DNA of 64,000 bases, from the NCBI RefSeq assembly GCF_014192575.1, contig NZ_JACHYC010000014.1, positions 1 to 64,000 of the forward strand. The letters run 5' to 3'. Origin of the DNA: Variovorax sp. Sphag1AA. GTDB lineage: Bacteria; Pseudomonadota; Gammaproteobacteria; Burkholderiales; Burkholderiaceae_C. Under the pieces are notes generated by a model that saw only the letters and a list, made by a program, of their open reading frames with translations, did not search any database and had not been told where the DNA came from. Both the position numbers and the translations under genes were made by a program. Below, one piece after another: positions 33,285 through 41,970 of this stretch (positions are counted from its first letter, which is position 1; the number at the start of each line of letters is the position of its first letter).

Positions 33285-34145
33285 CTATCTGCGCGGGGGC
33301 CGGAGGTCGGCGCAGGCCTGCCGCGCCGCGCGCAGTTCCTCCATCGTCGGCCGCGTGCCGAGGCGAAGCCCGTGATCCAGTTGGCATTGGCCATACCTCT
33401 TGGCTGCCTCCGCGTGATCCGATGCAGCCTGGATTTCCGCGCGCTGCCGTTGCTTTCGCTCCTCGTCTTGCGGTGAGACGGGCTCGGGCGGGTATGGGTC
33501 CGTCGCGATGCCGTGGGCGTTTTTCCAGACGTCCAACTCCTGCTTGTCGGCGAGGAAGACATATCGTCCGTAGCTGCCAATGGCGTTGCCTTCCTCGCTC
33601 GAGATGACCGAGCCATCGGGGCCCATGACGGAGAGAATGCTTGCGCCGTTGAGCACCCGTTGCATTTGGGCGGCTGCGTATTCATGAAAGGCCTTGCGCG
33701 ACATCGGCGGCAGCATGTAGGGCTCATCCAGCACCTGCAACACGGTGCCGCCCGTCAACAACACGCCCAGCATGTTCTCCTCGGTTGCAGCGACATAGGC
33801 GCCGAGGAGGTCCCCGTCACGCTTGCGTCGGGCCGCTCTGTACGCCTCGAAGACGGCCTTGAACTGCGAACTGGAGGGGTCCGTGCTGTGCAGCTTGTTC
33901 CGACGCGCGGTGAATTCGGCCAGCACTTCCTTCGATCTTTTCTGTCGCTCCGCCTCGGCCTGCCGATCCGCCTCTATCTGCGCAGGACTGCGGCGGTCCG
34001 CTCCGCACATCGACATGCAGTAGTTCGAGTAGTTGCCGCTGCACTGGTAAGGGCAGAACGCATTCACGGGCTCCATGTGGGACCCGAATGCGACACCCGC
34101 GAGCGCAGCAAGCCGCGCAAGGCTTAACGAAGGACGTTTGCGCAT
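33285..34145 (-). CDS. Exported cysteine-containing hypothetical protein
   Basis: A 286-aa protein with an N-terminal signal (SLSLARLAALAGVAFGSH). A cysteine cluster CPYQCSGNYSNYCMSMCG lies near residues 31–48. Two charged coiled regions (about 55–110 and 225–285) flank an FHEYAAAQMQRVLNGASIL helix. No enzymatic motif is seen. A disulfide-bonded periplasmic or surface protein is likely. Confidence 0.55.
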   Translation of the reverse strand: MRKRPSLSLARLAALAGVAFGSHMEPVNAFCPYQCSGNYSNYCMSMCGADRRSPAQIEADRQAEAERQKRSKEVLAEFTARRNKLHSTDPSSSQFKAVFEAYRAARRKRDGDLLGAYVAATEENMLGVLLTGGTVLQVLDEPYMLPPMSRKAFHEYAAAQMQRVLNGASILSVMGPDGSVISSEEGNAIGSYGRYVFLADKQELDVWKNAHGIATDPYPPEPVSPQDEERKQRQRAEIQAASDHAEAAKRYGQCQLDHGLRLGTRPTMEELRAARQACADLRPPRR

Positions 34146-34293
34146 GATGCTCCCCGACCCGTCGCCACATAGGCGCGGCGCGCGACAGGATCGCTGGGTG
34201 CTGCTGGAGCGTCAATCCACTTTCTGGAGGATGCAATTTCGTCCGGCGTCGCGCAGCACACAGCACAGCAGGTCGCGCTGCCGGACGTATTTG

Positions 34294-34989
34294 CTAACTG
34301 AAGGGGCGAAGCAGCTCCAAGGCATCCAGCCGCCATTGAATCTGGGGCCCATTCCTTTGGGGCAGTGGATGGCGGTATGCCCAAGCGCCCCGCGGATGGT
34401 TAAGTCCAACTGCCTTTCCGTTCAACGCATCAACTGCGTTGGTTGCCAGGTCCTTCAAAGGGCGACCGACACCCCAAGCGGCGACGATTGGCGCGCCTGG
34501 CTTCCGAGCCAGCGCGCCGGCCAGCTCAGCCTTCCTCGTCGTCGAAAAGATTGAGTGCCCGTTGTGGCCCTCATGTGCTTTGAAGCCTTTCAGTTGCTCG
34601 TAGAAGCTCGAGCTTCTCGGGTTTCGCAGGTCTGAAAGGTTCAGCACTCGAACCCGTTGCCAGCCAAGCATACCCATCAGGCGCATCAGCTGAAACTGGG
34701 TCCTGTCCGGTCTCGTGGCCACCAGCCGAGCCTCATGCTTGGGCGCTGATTCCGTGCCAAGCAGCGGCTTGGAGTCGCCGGGGTTCATCATCACGAACAC
34801 CGCATTGCAGGGCTGGTCGCCAACGGCCGTTCGATGAATCTCCAGGATGTCCCGGCAAAGGTACGACTTGCCCAGGGCTTCGCCTGGGTACGCGTAAAAG
34901 CGGCCCAGTACTTGGTACCTCTCGTCCAGGTCGTGTTGGCCGAGGTGCAGTTCCGAAGGGTCGACGTTCGCGCGCGTCGAACTTTGCAT
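34294..34989 (-). CDS. DUF1643-like protein, copy 1
   Basis: A 231-aa protein with AVFVMMNPGDSKPLLGTES (about residue 63), VRVLNLSDLRNPRSSSF (about 112) and a later APIVAAWGVG. This series of strands ending in N-P-G, a VLNLSDLR-type strand and a W-G strand matches DUF1643, a uracil-DNA-glycosylase-like fold of unknown activity. It is 9 bases downstream of another DUF1643-like gene, so they form a pair in one operon. The copies are diverged, not a recent duplication. Confidence 0.7.
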   Translation of the reverse strand: MQSSTRANVDPSELHLGQHDLDERYQVLGRFYAYPGEALGKSYLCRDILEIHRTAVGDQPCNAVFVMMNPGDSKPLLGTESAPKHEARLVATRPDRTQFQLMRLMGMLGWQRVRVLNLSDLRNPRSSSFYEQLKGFKAHEGHNGHSIFSTTRKAELAGALARKPGAPIVAAWGVGRPLKDLATNAVDALNGKAVGLNHPRGAWAYRHPLPQRNGPQIQWRLDALELLRPFS

Positions 34990-34998
34990 TGCGAGCGC

Positions 34999-35493
34999 CT
35001 ACACCGGTGCGACGAAAGTTGCCAGCTTGGCTTCTCGATGAGTACGCGGCGGTAGCGGGTGGCCGTCGACGAGCTCGCCTCGGCTGACCCATGGCACGCC
35101 GTAGGGCTGCAGTCGCTGCAGCAACGTATCACGAGCCTGCGCCAGGTACGCCCGTTCGGAAATCGAGGTCCCCCAAGCGGCCCACAGGGTACCTTCCAGG
35201 TTTCCGGCTACCAGAGCCTCGATGTTGTCGAGGTTGTTCTCAAAGGCGACCCGGTCTACCTGCTCGGGCAACTCGTTTACCTCTGCCGCGCGCACCGGAT
35301 AAAGGTTGACCAGGATGAACCCGTCGTAGCCACTGGCCTGCGCAGCTTCCTGTACTGCTGCCAGGTCAGGGTCTGCGTGTTCACCGGCGGCCAGCGGCGG
35401 CATGTGCCCGAAGGCAATCAAGGTGCGGCGACCAGCTTTACCGAGCGCGTAGCGCCACGTGTCGTTCTTGTCGCTGTGATAGACGTCGTACAT
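34999..35493 (-). CDS. DUF1643-like protein, copy 2
   Basis: A 164-aa protein with RRTLIAFGHMPPLAAGEHADPDL, GYDGFILVNLYPVRAAEVNEL (about 55–75) and EGTLWAAWGTSIS (about 100–112). The 'VNLYPVRA' and 'AAWG' strands are typical of DUF1643 proteins, which often sit in mobile DNA. It is upstream of copy 1 with a 9-base gap. Function is unknown. Confidence 0.72.
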   Translation of the reverse strand: MYDVYHSDKNDTWRYALGKAGRRTLIAFGHMPPLAAGEHADPDLAAVQEAAQASGYDGFILVNLYPVRAAEVNELPEQVDRVAFENNLDNIEALVAGNLEGTLWAAWGTSISERAYLAQARDTLLQRLQPYGVPWVSRGELVDGHPLPPRTHREAKLATFVAPV

Positions 35494-36293
35494 GTCAGGA
35501 GTTCGCTCTCGCTCGGGTTAAAGCGGCGAGGCCGCCTCGGTTCCCGCCGAGCACAGCATATCGTCCTCCCTCGACATACGAAATCGCCGTCGCGATTTTT
35601 GCGCGCCTCCGCGGTGAGCGCTTCGATGAACCCATAGCCCAGATTAAAGTCGTAACCACCTCGAGGTCTGCGGCTTTGGGGGGCTGGCAGTAGATCGCTG
35701 GTGAGCAAGCAGGGGTTAGGCAGGAAGTGCGTCCATGGGATAGCTGTGCTAAAGCTATCTTCGCTTTATCCTTTATGCAGCTATCCGTCGAATAGCATTA
35801 GCTATCCGGAGAATGGCTGAACTTCAGCTGGCAACGCCGTGGACGATGGTCTGGAAGGGCCACAAGGTGAGGAACCATGGGTGGAGCGGAAGCACGGGTC
35901 CCCCCTTCTTCGTCAAGCCGTCAACGCATTGATGTCCGACGCCATCGCAACGGGCGAGGGCCGGGCGGCATTGGCGAGGGGATGCGCAATTGGCACGAGC
36001 TTCGTCACTACATCTGTCCTAAGCTTGCCCAATGTCCAAGTTGAGCGTGGCGATGTCGGATGCTATGAAGTCTCATGATGCAGTTTCCGCCCGACCGGCT
36101 TGCGACGACGGCGGAGACACCGCCGCCGAAGGAGCCCAAGGCGAGGGTGACTGGTGCCACGAAGGCCCCGCCTGAAGAGCCGTCGCTTTTTTGAGGGCTG
36201 CGATTTCGATTGCTCGCATCGTTGCCACGCTCTTTCGGCAATTGCAGCAGCTAGGGATGGCGTTGCGCGCTTTCGTTGAACCTGAGGAGAATC
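35494..36293. other. 800-base stretch without a supported gene
   Basis: GATAGCT (35739–35745) and AGCTATC (35753–35759) form a perfect inverted repeat, followed by two GCTATCCG-type copies near 35782 and 35805. The area is AT-rich and may be the operator/promoter region for the DUF1643 operon or for the AbrB-type gene. A 79-aa open frame at 35839–36078 lacks support. Confidence 0.5.
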
Positions 36294-36512
36294 ATGGCCA
36301 TGGAAACGACACTGACCTCGAGAGGCCGGATCACGTTGCCCAAGGCGCTGCGCAAAAGCCTGGGGCTGACGACCGGCGCAAAGCTGAGCTTCTCCCAGCT
36401 CAGCGATGGCACGGTTGTCATGCGCGTCAAACGTAGGAAGCTGGCTGATCTTGCGGGCATTCTTACTCGGCCTGGTCAGCCCAAGGTCTCCGTTGAGGAC
36501 CTGCGCCGCTGA
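36294..36512 (+). CDS. AbrB/MazE-type antitoxin-like DNA-binding protein
   Basis: A 72-aa protein with a swapped-hairpin AbrB domain: TTLTSRGRITLPKALRKSLGLTTGAKLSF then VVMRVKRRK. The 'RGRITLPKxLRKxLGL' signature is clear. It starts at ATG 36294 with TGAGGAG upstream (ATG at 36300 is also possible). The C-terminal part (ILTRPGQPKVSVEDLRR) resembles antitoxin tails that bind VapC/PemK toxins. No toxin gene follows: the next 900 bases have none. Confidence 0.8.
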   Translation: MAMETTLTSRGRITLPKALRKSLGLTTGAKLSFSQLSDGTVVMRVKRRKLADLAGILTRPGQPKVSVEDLRR

Positions 36513-37437
36513 ACGGGAGCTCACGACCGCGAAGAGGACTCCGCAGACGACGGTGGAGACGTTGAGGCCATAGGCCCCTGGTGAATACTCACCTTTTATC
36601 CGGTGCCGTGCACTGCGCGGAATCGTGGCTGCAGGGAGAACGCGATGGCCTGCGTATGAAGGCTAATTTAGGCAAGCTCGGCGGCATTGACCGGTGAAGT
36701 TGCCGTGGGTCTCGCTGTTGGTTGGCTTCACGAGCCTCGAGCGAGGGGCAACGTGATTCAACCTGATAACTCGTATTATCAGGTTGAAATTAATGCCTCA
36801 AAACAGGGCGTTGTGGGTTGTGGGAAGGTCTTGCAGCGGGATTCGAGTTCGCATCAAGCAGCAAACACGGCCACCGTCGGCATCGAGAACCATCACTCGT
36901 GGCTGTTTGACTTCACTCATGCTTCGTCAATTGCTCGACCCCTGACCAGCCCCTCACGGAGTCGAAAGCGTCCAGAGGGTCTCGCGCCCGCGCTCGCGCT
37001 ATGCCGGATGTGACTGAGCGCAATCGCTCGTTGCTGCTGAGCCGCGGCAGTCGATCCAGCTTGCCGTGTAGCGGTGGCGCCCCGCGCGGTCGTGTTGTGC
37101 GTATTCTTTGAGCAATCCCCGGCAGTTCTGGATACTGCGTCGACCGTTCGACATTCCCCTGAAGAATTTGCGACCGATTCGGGTTGTAGATATTCGGAAG
37201 TTCTGCGTTCTCCGAGGAATGGCCGCGAAATCCGCGGCAACGAGCGCGTCAATGGTTGGCGGTGGTATCCGAAACTGCCAGGGTTTGCCTAAAAATCAGG
37301 CAGTCCAACCCGTTGAAGCTGTGGCAGCGTCACGCCCCTCGTCTTATTGCAATAGTAGCTTTGAGTCGGTTCAAACTCGGGGCATTCGCCCGATTGACCG
37401 TGTTCGGGTGAGTTAACCACTTAGTCTGCGCGCTGAC
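36513..37437. other. 925-base stretch without a supported gene
   Basis: No gene is recognised. A 13-bp perfect palindrome with a 6-base centre lies at 36757–36788 (separate entry). The expected toxin partner of the AbrB-like gene is missing. Open frames on either strand show no ribosome-binding sites or known domains. Confidence 0.5.
36757..36788. repeat. 13-bp perfect palindrome with 6-bp spacer
   Basis: Arms 36757–36769 (TTCAACCTGATAA) and 36776–36788 (TTATCAGGTTGAA) are fully complementary around CTCGTA. The ATAA–6 bp–TTAT core resembles the XerC/XerD layout of dif-type sites, but the arms are more symmetric than usual. Confidence 0.55.
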
Positions 37438-37974
37438 ATGGAAAACGAAGCTTCTATTCAACCGGCCGAGCCCTCGTCGCATATCTCTGGGATGACCGGC
37501 GGAGAGCTTTGGGCGCTTCGTGAACGGCTGGAGGCCGAATCGGCGTCACTGCTCGGGCATATGCTGTTCGGCCTTTCCCGAATCGAGGTGAACCTCGGGT
37601 TGGCCCTGGTCTGGGTGAATGACGGCCGTGAGCTCGAGGACCTGACGAAGAAGATAGCAGTCCTGAATCTAAACGAGAAGCTGGCCCGCCTCGAACGAGA
37701 GGTGGCTACCAAACATCCGCCGGGATCAAGGCGACGCGCAGCCTATGACGCCTGGATCGCGAGAATGCACAAGGTCCGAGCGCAGAGAAATCAGATGGTT
37801 CATGGCCGATGGGGTGTCGAGCCGCGCCAGAATGTGGTCGTCAACATCGTCGGCCTGCCTACTGGAGATCAGCAAGTCGTCGAGTACACCATTGCCGAGC
37901 TCGCGGCAGTCAACGAAGAGCTGAAGGCGCTGGACCTCGAGTTGCGCGGACTGCGCGAACGTTGGCCTGTCTAG
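37438..37974 (+). CDS. HEPN-motif protein
   Basis: A 178-aa mostly helical protein. R117-N-Q-M-V-H122 in KVRAQRNQMVHGRW fits the R-X4-H catalytic motif of HEPN ribonucleases. The helix before it (SRIEVNLGLALVWVN, around 48–62) could form the other half of the dimer active site. The acidic N-terminal 25 residues are disordered-looking. No cognate antitoxin is adjacent. Whether it cleaves RNA is inference. Confidence 0.6.
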   Translation: MENEASIQPAEPSSHISGMTGGELWALRERLEAESASLLGHMLFGLSRIEVNLGLALVWVNDGRELEDLTKKIAVLNLNEKLARLEREVATKHPPGSRRRAAYDAWIARMHKVRAQRNQMVHGRWGVEPRQNVVVNIVGLPTGDQQVVEYTIAELAAVNEELKALDLELRGLRERWPV

Positions 37975-39735
37975 CTACTCCCTTGGGGTGCGTCTGGCCG
38001 CCTCGAATGGGATGCAGATAGCAGCTGCAATGGAGACGTCGGTGATGCTGCACGGAGCCGACAGAGGACATCCGGGCCGGCGGTAGCAAGCCATTGGAAA
38101 GGGGGCGCTCGGCGCCGTCGATTTTGTATGCCCTGCGAGCGATTTCCAAGCAGCAGGGAAGCCGCGCGCTCGGATTCTTGCGAGGAGCCCCGGAGACGGC
38201 ACATCGAGAGGCACCAACGGAACTTGCCGGCGATGAATCCGGGAGGATGGGTTTCCGCTCGGGCTGCTTCGGCACACTCTTCAGCCTTGTCCAAAATGGA
38301 GAAGCGCCGACCGTCGGACAGCGCCGCCCGCCGCCGCTTGCTTCGCGAGGGGTGGGAATTGCCGCTTTGGTCGTAGCGCCGGGAAGGTGCGATGGATTAC
38401 GCCGTGGTGGCGTCGCGCACTCCTTTTAGTTGCCATTCCAGCCGGCTTGAAAGACTCCTTCGGCGGCGAATTGCGGCCACTCCGGAGAGGCAGCTCGATC
38501 CCGCGGTGTTGAACGCGTGCGAGAGTGCAGCGAGGCTGCACGCCAACATGCGCCAAGAGGATCGGGAAAGCGACGAACCCGAGTACTGATGACATCCAGC
38601 TTGTCCGCTTCGAGGTGGCGCCAACCTCGCTCAATTTCGAGGGCTCCCCAGCGTCGGACTGCAACGCACGGCGGCGACTGCGCGAGGGCGATGTTTTTCG
38701 CTGCAGCTGATGCCGACAGCGGCGAACCGCCTAAGACGCGGAGACTTCGCGCACTCCTTTCAGTCGCCACGTGAGCCGCCTTTCCAGACAAGTTCGGCGG
38801 CAGCTTGGGAGACTGTTTCGGCGGTTGCCCGATAGCACCTGCGGCGTCGCCTTTCGCTGCAGATTGCCGCGAGACAAGAAATCAGGATGTGGCGACGCGA
38901 ACGTGCAAACAGTAGTGCACTTCCCCAATTCAGGGGGCTCCGGGTGCTGGTTCGAAGAGGCCTCGCAAAGTCGGACAATGAGACTACCCTGCGAGGTCTC
39001 CCGTAAAGTCGGACAGCCCGACCACCCTGCATGACTCTACTCTAACGTCGGACAGCTCCACTACCCTAAGCGCAACCAAGTAATGTCGGATGGCTCGACC
39101 ACCCTATCAGGGATGTCCTTGGCCTGTTGTCGCGCCCAATGAACCGTCCGTGAAATCAGTACGCTAACCTGAGTTTGCTTGCTTCGGTGATAAGGACCTT
39201 CGTGCTGGGTGCCGAGATGCGGTTGTCGCCCGCTTCCACGACGAAGAGATGCTCTGCATCTTTGGCCACATCCACCTCGCCGGACTCGACCCGAACGCGG
39301 CACTTCGTGCGGATGACTTTTGCCTGGAGGCGCGATTGGGTGTTGAGCGTCCGCTTCGATGCATCTTGCGGCACAACCGTCGGCTGGGGCCCTTGGACTC
39401 AAATCGCGCATGGATTGCGCATGCCTGACAGTTCGCATTGAGAAGTGCGTGGCAGCGCCTTTGAGGGGAGTCGTTTCAGGCGGGGACGCCTCTTCTGATG
39501 CAAGCGTACGCCCGCGTCCCTGAGGGAAGGAGCGGTCAAGGGCCCTGCGCGACATCGACATGTTCGTGGGAGCGTGCCGCGGTGGTAAGGGAAACGCCGC
39601 GGGCCGTCATCATCGCCGCTCCTAAGCATCTGGTCTCCCCGCGCTCCGCGACGCTTGGACCCCAAGCAGATCGAGGGGGAACCGCCTGCGGTGCGCATCG
39701 AGGACTGGGCAATGAACAGGTCCCTCACGCACAAA
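37975..39735. other. 1.76-kb gene-poor stretch with repeats
   Basis: I found no confident gene here. It holds two imperfect 24-bp copies (38413–38436 and 38747–38770, 21 of 24 identical) and four 21-bp repeats (38970–39105). A 72-aa minus-strand frame at 39156–39374 (VRVESGEVDVAKDAEHLFVVEAG) has protein-like composition but no recognised family. The tract looks like transposon remnants or decayed genes. Confidence 0.5.
38970..39105. repeat. Four direct 21-bp repeats at 38–39 bp pitch
   Basis: Copies start at 38970, 39008, 39047 and 39085. The shared pattern is GTCGGA then 7–8 variable bases and AC(T/C)ACCCT. Regular pitch near 3.5–4 helical turns suggests protein-binding sites such as those at transposon ends, or iterons. 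Confidence 0.65.
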
Positions 39736-40581
39736 TCATGGTCGCGCTTTGTACGCGGCAAGCGCCGCGGGATTAGCCGCCGCATACACAGGGCCGGTGC
39801 CAGCGGCGAGCGGTTGTTGGATATGGGCGAACACGGCGGCGTCTGTTGCAAGCGCATCGAACAGCCTGCCAGCGAACCCGCCTTTGTAAACAGCGGCGGT
39901 CTTGGGGCACATCCAGCCAAGCACCTCCAGCGCCTCAGCTCGGCGGCTAGTCAACCGGTTCAAAACCTCTGTCCAGTGCTGGTTGACGCTGCTGCGAAAC
40001 CAACCCTCCGTCCACACCGGCTTGCAATGTGACAGGCGATTACGCCAAGCGCGCACGTCCTTCACGACGGCTACGGCCGCCTTCTGGTTGGCGCGATGTT
40101 TCCAATGGAACTTGGCCGTCGGATGGTGCGGAAAGACGTCCAGAAAGGTTCGAACCTCCACCTTCGGCGTCGGCAATTGCGCATCGAGGATGTTAGGCCA
40201 TACGCCAAACGGTAGGCTCGCGATCACTCTATCCGGCGAGGGCAAGGTGGAAAGCCGAATCTTATTCTTGTCGCAGAGCACAGCTTCGACCTTGGCAAAC
40301 GTCTCGCCCTGGAGCTGTCGAGACCCTTGGAGGTAGTCGTACCAGGCAAAGGAATCGACGGCTGGCCCCGGCGTTTCTGTGTCCTGACGCGACATCGTGA
40401 CGTGCACTCGGTTGCGTAAGACCACCTCAAATGTATGGATCAGCGCTTGGAGCGCTACAGTCATAGACTGTGCCCAGAGGACGGCGCCGCTGGTTTCTTC
40501 CGGGGTCTGGGTTCGGAACACCCTCTTGTAGACACCCATGCGCGGGGCAGAAAGGGTGTCAAGGAAGGTTGGATATGGCAT
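39736..40581 (-). CDS. Abi-like HEPN protein
   Basis: A 281-aa protein. N-terminal helices (WAQSMTVALQALIHTFEVVLRNRVHVTMS) and R180-N-R-L-S-H185 in DVRAWRNRLSHCKPVW (R-X4-H) match Abi-type HEPN proteins, which act in abortive phage infection, in some cases as RNases. I choose ATG 40581; longer starts (up to 40689) would overlap the promoter and structured RNA on the plus strand. It lies between the repeat tract and a predicted divergent small RNA. Confidence 0.65.
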   Translation of the reverse strand: MPYPTFLDTLSAPRMGVYKRVFRTQTPEETSGAVLWAQSMTVALQALIHTFEVVLRNRVHVTMSRQDTETPGPAVDSFAWYDYLQGSRQLQGETFAKVEAVLCDKNKIRLSTLPSPDRVIASLPFGVWPNILDAQLPTPKVEVRTFLDVFPHHPTAKFHWKHRANQKAAVAVVKDVRAWRNRLSHCKPVWTEGWFRSSVNQHWTEVLNRLTSRRAEALEVLGWMCPKTAAVYKGGFAGRLFDALATDAAVFAHIQQPLAAGTGPVYAAANPAALAAYKARP

Positions 40582-40611
40582 TTGACCTGCACCTTGATGG
40601 ATTGCTATACT
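40582..40611 (+). promoter_or_regulatory. Sigma-70-type promoter
   Basis: −35 TTGACC (40582–40587) and −10 TATACT (40606–40611) are separated by 18 bases. It reads on the plus strand, abuts the start codon of the Abi-like gene, and points toward the structured RNA candidate. Confidence 0.6.
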
Positions 40612-40617
40612 TGATAC

Positions 40618-40750
40618 ATACACGGCAGGAAAGCCGCTCCCAGACCTAGCTTTGCGGCTAGGTACAGCCAAGCCCCGCGAGGAGCCCAAATTGGTGATGC
40701 CCCTGCTGTATCAGAGCCTGCGCCACCCCCTGGGTGGCGTTGTGCTTTCT
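40618..40750 (+). ncRNA. Candidate structured small RNA
   Basis: No protein is encoded here. It contains a CGGC/GCCG hairpin (40623–40636), a perfect 7-bp ACCTAGC/GCTAGGT hairpin (40644–40663) and a perfect 8-bp CGCCACCC/GGGTGGCG hairpin (40721–40739) followed by TTGTGCTTTCT, which may be its terminator. With the good promoter just upstream, an RNA of about 130 nt is likely. The role is unknown; it could serve the adjacent Abi-like gene or act independently. Confidence 0.45.
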
Positions 40751-41071
40751 GGGCATGCACTCCTTACCTGCGTGCCCCTTTGGCCGTCAAGGGGCCGGCC
40801 TAGCTCAGGTCGGCACGCTCCAGTTTGTAAAAACGCAGGCCAGAAGAGCCAATCCATACATCCCGGGGCTCCAACATTCGCCCGCGCTTGCGGCTCTCCT
40901 TGAAAAGGTGTTGCAGCCGCGTTGAGGTCTACGTCTCTAAAGTTCCAGGCGGTCATGATATCTCCGCCATCGGCTGGAGTTTCCTCTTGCGCGGCAACAG
41001 GTCCGCTTGTCCATGGGTGCATTTATACACGATAATTTCCGAAGAGGAAACTAACTTCATCGAAGGAAATC

Positions 41072-41740
41072 ATGGAACCCATTGAGCGGCCGAAGGCGAT
41101 GTTTAGGTTGCGCACCGCTTTTGGCTGGGACGCCGCATACGTGGCCAAGCTGGTAGATGTCACGCCCCGAACCGTGGGTCTATGGGAGACCGGTGCACAA
41201 GCCATCCCGGACGCACGATGGAGACTGTTTATCCACGAGGTTCGACGGGAACTTGCCGAGGCCGAGAAATCAGGGTGCAACATGGTCATCGTGCTGGCAG
41301 ACGACGGCCTAAGCCCTATCGACGCGGTCTCGGACCGCAACTACGTTAGCTTTGAACTCGATGGCGACGTTGGGTTCATTGCTTCGTTCGCCACGGACCG
41401 CATCACTAAGCAGCCCACGATCCACCAACAAAGATTCCGACGCTCAGTAAATGAGCATGTCGTTCAGGCTGCAGAAGCCTGGGAAGCCGCCCGCGTAGCG
41501 ACGGCACATGGGCCGGATGCGGCGATGCTTGCAACCCTTCGCTGGATGACGCGCCAAATGCTGACGGCAGAGAGGGCGAATCCTGACCTGCGTGTGCTCA
41601 AGGATGCGGTCAATGCCGCAACTCGGGAAGTCGACGCAGCCATCAACGGACCGCGTGACATCTTGATCGCGAAACTCGCGGAGCAGGACCGAGCCATCCT
41701 TGCGCTCATGGAGGAAATCGAGCGTTCACGAATGCACTAG
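41072..41740 (+). CDS. Helix-turn-helix protein of unknown role
   Basis: A 222-aa protein with an N-terminal helix-turn-helix: FRLRTAFGWDAAYVAKLVDVTPRTVGLWETGAQAIPDARW (about 11–50). This resembles the YdaS/Xre-type DNA-binding domain. A central ADDGLSPIDAVSDRNYVSFELDG and a C-terminal coiled coil (about 150–220) follow. A ribosome-binding site (AAGGAAA) precedes the ATG. It converges on the Dnd-like operon (230-base gap) and might regulate it. Confidence 0.6.
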   Translation: MEPIERPKAMFRLRTAFGWDAAYVAKLVDVTPRTVGLWETGAQAIPDARWRLFIHEVRRELAEAEKSGCNMVIVLADDGLSPIDAVSDRNYVSFELDGDVGFIASFATDRITKQPTIHQQRFRRSVNEHVVQAAEAWEAARVATAHGPDAAMLATLRWMTRQMLTAERANPDLRVLKDAVNAATREVDAAINGPRDILIAKLAEQDRAILALMEEIERSRMH

Positions 41741-41970
41741 CGACTTCTTGCCGCGTTCCGAGCGTTGGGAGCAGGATTCGTCGGGAGACGCCGCAGGTTC
41801 GGATGGACCTGGGTCTCTGGTGTATTGCCTTGCGGTATGGTTGGAAATTCGGAACTTTCGTCCGTATGACCGCACTTCGGAGCGGAATCGACGAGGCGAG
41901 GTATGCACCCTGATCCCAGTGCCCCCGCCTCGTCGCCTGGTCGACCACCGGCGTGTTCTCGATGAAATAT

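Noticed and set aside
35839..36078. 79-residue plus-strand frame
   Set aside because: No ribosome-binding site or recognised family, and it lies in a repeat-bearing regulatory-looking stretch.
38970..39105. Possible CRISPR array
   Set aside because: Repeats are 21 bp and imperfect with 17–18 bp between them; no cas gene is present. Spacers are too short.
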